Shown here: one piece after another, positions 5,482-9,171 of the stretch | Layout: the number at the start of each line of letters is the position of its first letter | Numbering within the stretch: the stretch's first letter is position 1 | Origin: Ferruginibacter sp. | Lineage (GTDB): Bacteria; Bacteroidota; Bacteroidia; Chitinophagales; Chitinophagaceae | Length of the DNA: 9,171 nt | Direction of reading: 5' to 3' | Assembly: GCA_025357775.1 (NCBI GenBank) | Contig: JANXOQ010000335.1 | Location: forward strand, 1 to 9,171 | Program-made: the position numbers and the translations under genes | The notes under the pieces: model-generated | What the model saw: the letters and a program-made list of their open reading frames with translations, nothing else | The model's database searches: none | Told to the model about the DNA's origin: nothing

Positions 5482-6219
5482 TTACCAACGTAATCCTCCC
5501 GGTGATCTTACTGGCTTTATTTCATTGTTTTGTACCTTTTCTTTAAGAAAAACATCTTTTATTGCAGTTATAACACCAGCCTTTCTTTGGTCTACTTCGT
5601 CAGCAGATTTTGGCTCAGCAATTGTAGGGTTTTTTGCATCAATATTTTTAATTTGCCCCATAGCTTCTTTAGCTTGGTTATAAGCAGTAGCCCAAGATTT
5701 AGAATGCGGCAAAGCTCCTAATTCGGGTTTTATACTAGTATTCTTAGATAATTCTTTTACAATATCTTTTAATGCTGATTTAAAACCTCGTTGAAATTCT
5801 AATTTATCTATAGGCGAAGTAGGCATTTTGTCAATGGCTATATCCATTTTTTTTGTTCCGTATATAGAATTTCTAATTGCGTTTATAGCTTTATTGTAAC
5901 CTTCTTTCCATGAGTTTGTGTGATTTACAGGAGTAGTTGCAGTTTGGTTCTGCGGAGTATCATATATAAAACCACGGCTTTCCAACATTTTTACCATTTC
6001 ATTTTGCCCATTTTTAACTCCAATAGTATAAGCAGGCTTATCTGCTCCTTTGTATTCATTAATTAAACTATCAGCCATTTTTTTTACATCGGGTATTTGT
6101 TTAGCATCAGAAAAATCATTTAAAAACCTTGTTTTATCTAATAAATCAACAAAGCCCTTAAAAGTGATAGATTTTTCTGCTTTGTTGGGAGTATCTGTTG
6201 TTTGAGCGTTTTTTGACAT
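5482..6219 (-). CDS. Helical repeat protein, 245 aa, first gene of run
   Basis: Family unknown to me. The protein has a polar N-terminus and three related helical segments. The first is at about 31-85, with AYTIGVKNGQNEMVKML at 63-79. The second, at about 99-158, has NHTNSWKEGYNKAINAIRNS and then a second half EFQRGFKSALKDIVKEL. The third, at about 171-227, has PHSKSWATAYNQAKEAMGQI and then RKAGVITAIKDVFLKEK. Copies two and three share H-[ST]-x-S-W-x-x-[GA]-Y-N-x-A, matching the NHSE-W-KQGYN of the two 131-aa proteins, and copy one shares AYxIG with the 232-aa protein. There is no signal peptide, transmembrane helix or catalytic motif. It heads the five-gene run. The ATG at 6217-6219 is 32 bases after a TACTnnTTTG box with a pair of direct repeats behind it. 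It may be the ancestor or scaffold of the module family; its role is otherwise unknown. Confidence 0.8.
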   Translation of the reverse strand: MSKNAQTTDTPNKAEKSITFKGFVDLLDKTRFLNDFSDAKQIPDVKKMADSLINEYKGADKPAYTIGVKNGQNEMVKMLESRGFIYDTPQNQTATTPVNHTNSWKEGYNKAINAIRNSIYGTKKMDIAIDKMPTSPIDKLEFQRGFKSALKDIVKELSKNTSIKPELGALPHSKSWATAYNQAKEAMGQIKNIDAKNPTIAEPKSADEVDQRKAGVITAIKDVFLKEKVQNNEIKPVRSPGGLRW

Positions 6220-6250
6220 ATTTTATTTTTTTGTTTTCAATCTAATAAAG

Positions 6251-6260
6251 CAAAAGAGTA
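6251..6260 (-). promoter_or_regulatory. Putative -7 box of the five-gene run
   Basis: On the minus strand this reads TACTCTTTTG, 32 bases before the ATG at 6219. It fits the TACTnnTTTG pattern shared with the boxes at 894-903, 1920-1929 and 6672-6681. No TTG -33 box is visible; the equivalent position is occupied by the direct repeat at 6272-6280, which could reflect activator dependence. Confidence 0.4.
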
Positions 6261-6271
6261 AATTTTTTTAC

Positions 6272-6300
6272 TATGCTTTTCTAATTTTTTTTATGCTTTT
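6272..6300 (-). repeat. Two 9-bp direct repeats 20 bp apart
   Basis: TATGCTTTT occurs at 6272-6280 and 6292-6300 on the plus strand (AAAAGCATA on the minus strand), with starts exactly 20 bases apart, about two helical turns. They lie directly upstream of the putative -7 box of the five-gene run, so the nearer copy covers the -33 region. This is the layout of a tandem activator or repressor site, but no regulator gene is in view. Confidence 0.4.
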
Positions 6301-6304
6301 TTAA

Positions 6305-6541
6305 AAACTACTTTATAGAAAAAACTTTTGCCACATATTTTTTGAAAAATCTAAAAAGCAAAAAAAAATTGTACATATATCATTATTTACAAGTTGGTTA
6401 TTGTTTTTCCCAAATGCACTTTATATCGTTATAGATATTATTAATATAAAAGAAAGAACACCAGTACCTGTTCGGTTAGATGATACACTTTTGTTTATTT
6501 CTTCTTTTGCAGGGCTCGCATTTGCGTCAATTAAAATATAG
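6305..6541 (+). pseudogene. Remnant of a DUF1361-type membrane protein
   Basis: A frame without ATG, open from 6305 to a TAG at 6539-6541, reads TSWLLFFPNALYIVIDIINI, then KERTPVPVRLDDTLLFISSF, then AGLAFASIKI and stop. As I recall the family, W-L-x-F-x-P-N-A-x-Y-[IL]-x-x-D followed by a basic/Pro linker and a D-x-[LT]-L-[LF]-x-[FIS]-S-x-A-x-x-G helix is the core of DUF1361, integral membrane proteins of roughly 200 aa or more. Here only about 50 recognisable residues remain, preceded by a Lys-rich stretch of doubtful homology (residues 1-28) and followed by no continuation I can recognise in any frame. It has no start codon or ribosome site. It is best read as a truncated relic. It sits between the promoter of the minus-strand run and the secreted-protein gene. 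Confidence 0.55.
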
Positions 6542-6752
6542 AAATTTTTTTATAGCATTATCAACACTTATTCCACTTGCACAACAAAATATTTTAAACT
6601 GCTAAATGAAATTGAATGAAACGATAACATTTAAAAATTAGAAATAAAAATATCTTTTTTTAATTGATTACTACTGCTTTGTAGCGTTTTTTCTACACAA
6701 AAAAAGTAGTTTGTAAAATATGTTTTAAACATTTTATTTATAATTTTATTAG
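6542..6752. other. Spacer upstream of the secreted-protein gene
   Basis: This 211-bp AT-rich spacer holds no gene I can support. It contains the putative promoter box at 6672-6681 and the imperfect hairpin at 6670-6710. It could hide a frameshifted end of the DUF1361 remnant, but no family motif is visible after the TAG at 6539. Confidence 0.4.
6670..6710 (+). promoter_or_regulatory. Promoter-like box TACTGCTTTG within an imperfect hairpin
   Basis: TACTGCTTTG at 6672-6681 matches the TACTnnTTTG pattern on the plus strand, 72 bases before the CTG start. The same bases lie in an imperfect inverted repeat: ACTAC at 6670-6674 with GTAGT at 6706-6710, TTTG with CAAA and TAG with CTA, closing a loop with a T6 run. 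It could be a promoter with an overlapping operator, or a small terminator behind the DUF1361 remnant. I favour the promoter because of the shared motif. Confidence 0.35.
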
Positions 6753-9098
6753 CTGAAAACCTTAAAAACAATAACACTTCTATTTTTATGTATTTTTTTT
6801 AGTTTAAAAAGTATAGCGCAAGCAAATTGTGTAAATCAATTTTATTTTTTAGATGTAACCTCATCAAGTACATCTTCGTACTCAAGTAAATATCCATTAA
6901 ATAATGATCTTTATCCTACAAATGCTTTATTAGTTGGATATGGATCAGGAAATAACTACATCTACAGTGTTACAATAACAAATGCTCCAACAAGGTTAAA
7001 AGTTTCTGCTGGATTAAGCAATTATGGACCCACACAAAGTACCGATGCATCAATGACTATTCATTCCGCATGTCCTGCTACAATAGGTAATAGAATAGAA
7101 ACATTTACTGGGAACAATAACCAAACTAAATATGTAACATTCCCAACCAATGGGGATTACTATTTTGTTTTTGATGAAGGTTCATCTACTACAGATTCTT
7201 ATGCTAGTTTTGGTCTTTCCAAAGCTTGGGAAACGGTTCAGCCTGGAGATTGGAATAACCCTGCCACATGGTTAGGTGGTGTAATACCAGATACAAGTTT
7301 TGGAAATGTAAATTTAAATCATAATGTATTTATAAATTCTCCAGCATTAAAATCTTGTGGTACAATAGTTACAGGTTCAAACACACTAACTATAAATGCT
7401 GGGGCAATACTCACTACTGGTAGTACCTCAACGGGTAATGCCTACGGAAATTCCAACAGGTCTTTTAATGGAAATTTAAATATGGATAGTGGTACGTTTA
7501 ATATAAATGGAGGATTTTATTTAGGAAACTTCACTTTTAGTGGAGGCACTATAAATGTTGATGGCAATGATGGAGTAGGATCTTCAGGATCAATCTTTGG
7601 CCAAAGTGTTTGTGGTGTAGGTGGAATACAAAATGTTACTGGTGGTCGTATTAATTTTTTGGATGGAAAGTTCAATAGTTATAATTTATATTATGTAAAT
7701 GATTGTATTTTTAATTATAATGGCTACGGAAATCAGTCATGGGGCGAAGGATGTGTAGTTACTATTGGGGGAGGGGATGATACGCCGGGTTTTGGGGTTA
7801 ACAAAAGCAAATTTGGAATTTGCTGTTCGCAAAATTATGGTACTTTTACTTTTGGAACTTTGGTTGTAGCAACAGGAACAACTGCAAATAACGGCGGTTT
7901 GTATACTTATAGAACTTTGTCTTGCAAAAATTTAATAGTGAATGCCGGTTCAGAATTATTTGGTGGTGGCACAAATAAAATAACCATTAAAAAAAATCTA
8001 ATAAATAATGGGTTAATTACTTGTGGAGATATAATACCTCCACAAACTTATGATTTTAGACATGGTATTGTGTTTTCAAAAGAAGATTTTCAACTATACA
8101 ACCCTTCGCAAGGTACATATTACAACAATTTTGTTGCAGCAGATTATCCGCAATCTATTTCTGGAACAGGTTTTTTTAGAAACAGTTTTGATGCTTCAAT
8201 ACCAACATCACAACAAGAGAATGTTATAAGTAATTTACAAGTTTATAATTTAAAAGAATATGGAGGCCTTACCCTAAATATGCCTTTAAAAGTAGAGCGG
8301 CTAAACATAGGCACTGGCAGAATAAATACTACAAATACAAATTTATTAACATTAGGATTGGGCTATAATGATGCAAACACAGGTAATGTTGCCGAAGGAA
8401 TACTCTCTGCTATACCTTTAACAGAATTAAGCACAACGCCTACCCCTACTTCTATAGCAGACTGGAATACAGGCTGGGTAAATGGTCCATTTAAAAGGTG
8501 GTTTACAGCAACTACAAATAATGCTGAAAAAACAATTTTTCCAATAGGTGATTCTACAGATGCACAAGTTAGTAGTATACAATATACAACAGCACCAACC
8601 GCTGCTGGATATTTAATTGGTAGGTTTATTAAAGGAGTTCCATTAGGAGGTAGAAATATAAACCTTACCGACCCAGCAGTTTCTGGTAATATTAATTTTA
8701 TAGCAGATTATGGGTATTGGAATATTTCTCCATCAGCAACTACTGGTGCAGTTGGTGGCAGCTACACAAGCAGTTTTTTAGGTAAAAATTTTAATGCTAA
8801 TGGTTCACACCCCAATTTTGTAGAGATAAAAAGAGCGACTGGTTCTTTATTGTCAAGTGATTGGGCTTTGCCAGGCACGCACATACCATCTAGTAGTGCT
8901 GGAGGTATTTTAGTGAGTAGGTCAGGGCAAATGGGCTTTTCGGAATTTGCAATTGGTCAAACTTTAGTACCACTTTCTTCAAATAATATATTTTTAAAAG
9001 GCTATGTTGATAATAATAATAATAATAATTACCTGTTGTGCGGTTATAAAAATAGTTCTAAAAGAATAAAAAAAGATGTTGTGCATTCATGTTTTTAG
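6753..9098 (+). CDS. Secreted T9SS-type surface protein, CTG start, truncated C-terminus
   Basis: The frame is open from a stop at 6750 and begins CTG-AAA-ACC, giving a clear signal peptide: Lys-rich start, hydrophobic core TLLFLCIFF (8-16) and SIAQA cleavage site before N25. The first in-frame ATG (7053) is 100 codons in and would lose it, so CTG at 6753 is the likely start, for 781 aa. Residues 25-155 look like a beta-sandwich. QPGDWNNPATWLGG at about 163-176 and VIPD open a Gly/Asn-rich beta-repeat region, as in many Bacteroidota T9SS proteins. WNTGWVNGPFKRWF, TIFPIGD and GFSEFAIGQ precede the usual position of a sorting domain. The protein then reads IFLKGYVD-N6-Y and ends in a short basic tail without a recognisable T9SS C-terminal domain. 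The stop lies within a structured element. It may have been an adhesin or outer-surface protein and is possibly now decaying. Confidence 0.8.
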   Translation: MKTLKTITLLFLCIFFSLKSIAQANCVNQFYFLDVTSSSTSSYSSKYPLNNDLYPTNALLVGYGSGNNYIYSVTITNAPTRLKVSAGLSNYGPTQSTDASMTIHSACPATIGNRIETFTGNNNQTKYVTFPTNGDYYFVFDEGSSTTDSYASFGLSKAWETVQPGDWNNPATWLGGVIPDTSFGNVNLNHNVFINSPALKSCGTIVTGSNTLTINAGAILTTGSTSTGNAYGNSNRSFNGNLNMDSGTFNINGGFYLGNFTFSGGTINVDGNDGVGSSGSIFGQSVCGVGGIQNVTGGRINFLDGKFNSYNLYYVNDCIFNYNGYGNQSWGEGCVVTIGGGDDTPGFGVNKSKFGICCSQNYGTFTFGTLVVATGTTANNGGLYTYRTLSCKNLIVNAGSELFGGGTNKITIKKNLINNGLITCGDIIPPQTYDFRHGIVFSKEDFQLYNPSQGTYYNNFVAADYPQSISGTGFFRNSFDASIPTSQQENVISNLQVYNLKEYGGLTLNMPLKVERLNIGTGRINTTNTNLLTLGLGYNDANTGNVAEGILSAIPLTELSTTPTPTSIADWNTGWVNGPFKRWFTATTNNAEKTIFPIGDSTDAQVSSIQYTTAPTAAGYLIGRFIKGVPLGGRNINLTDPAVSGNINFIADYGYWNISPSATTGAVGGSYTSSFLGKNFNANGSHPNFVEIKRATGSLLSSDWALPGTHIPSSSAGGILVSRSGQMGFSEFAIGQTLVPLSSNNIFLKGYVDNNNNNNYLLCGYKNSSKRIKKDVVHSCF
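9012..9029 (+). repeat. (AAT)6 microsatellite coding N6
   Basis: Six AAT codons encode Asn 754-759 of the secreted protein. A change of whole units would alter length but keep frame. The tract sits exactly where the usual C-terminal domain would begin. Confidence 0.85.
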
Positions 9099-9152
9099 CA
9101 TGGTTTTTGTATATAATAGTTTGACTATCAATTATATAAAATGCACAACATC
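9075..9152. mobile_element. 78-bp structured element with 13-bp inverted ends, possible MITE
   Basis: GATGTTGTGCATT at 9075-9087 and AATGCACAACATC at 9140-9152 are perfect inverted repeats. Inside lie CATG/CATG at 9088-9091 and 9099-9102, and TATATAAT/ATTATATA at 9110-9117 and 9131-9138, so the RNA could fold as a three-way junction. AAAA flanks both ends (9071-9074, 9153-9156), which could be a 4-bp target duplication but is weak in this base context. The element starts on a codon boundary and carries the TAG stop (9096-9098) of the secreted-protein gene. Alternatives are a long-loop terminator or a structured 3' end of the mRNA. No transposase is visible. Confidence 0.45.
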
Positions 9153-9171
9153 AAAACAAATTTCGACAAAT

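Noticed and set aside
5530..5721. Plus-strand 63-codon open frame
   Set aside because: Antisense to the 245-aa helical repeat protein; no independent support.
7053..7055. ATG as the start of the secreted protein
   Set aside because: It would remove a well-formed signal peptide and about 75 residues of continuous mature sequence upstream in the same frame.
1..9171. CRISPR array, tRNA, rRNA or intact insertion sequence
   Set aside because: No regularly spaced repeats, no cloverleaf or rRNA-like segments and no transposase motifs were seen on reading both strands.

Overview
The window is AT-rich and looks like a chromosomal piece of a Bacteroidota bacterium. The clearest sign is the gene at 6753-9098. 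It encodes a secreted, glycine/asparagine-rich protein with a WNNPATW...GGVIPD segment and a late G[FW]xxGPxxRxF...FPIGD region, both typical of proteins exported by the Bacteroidota type IX secretion system (T9SS). A fragment of a DUF1361-type membrane protein lies just upstream of it. No RNA genes, CRISPR arrays or intact transposase genes were seen.

Layout. (1) 1-143: nothing firm. (2) 144-1870, minus strand: two separately promoted genes. One is a 237-aa asparagine-rich protein with a single hydrophobic segment. The other is a 278-aa protein with a PD-(D/E)xK nuclease signature. (3) 1871-2278: divergent intergenic region with a possible 21-aa hydrophobic peptide. (4) 2279-2722, plus strand: a 147-aa orphan. 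(5) 2904-2939: strong hairpin terminator between convergent units. (6) 2969-6219, minus strand: a compact five-gene run of small, Lys/Asn/Gln-rich, helical proteins without signal peptides. Four of the five share a recurring helical module (WKxGYN / AYxIG / F[LM]KxFxxAxKxxPxAT), and two are tandem duplicates of exactly 131 aa each. (7) 6220-6752: promoter region of the run, the DUF1361 remnant and a hairpin. (8) 6753-9098, plus strand: the secreted protein, which appears to start at CTG rather than ATG and stops before a T9SS sorting domain. (9) 9075-9152: a 78-bp structured element with perfect 13-bp inverted ends that supplies the stop codon of that gene.

How the parts may work together. 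The minus-strand proteins are the best candidate for an undescribed system. The five-gene run is one transcription unit by spacing, direction and its terminator. The nuclease-like gene and the hydrophobic-segment gene lie beyond it on the same strand. A shared sequence TACTnnTTTG, a relative of the Bacteroidota -7 box TAnnTTTG, lies upstream of the run, of both distal genes and of the secreted-protein gene, always in the right orientation. One reading is a set of helical carrier, packaging or structural proteins together with a nuclease effector. This is inference: no known injection-system, phage or toxin component is recognisable in the window. The secreted-protein side shows decay instead: missing ATG, truncated end, relic neighbour and possible element insertion.
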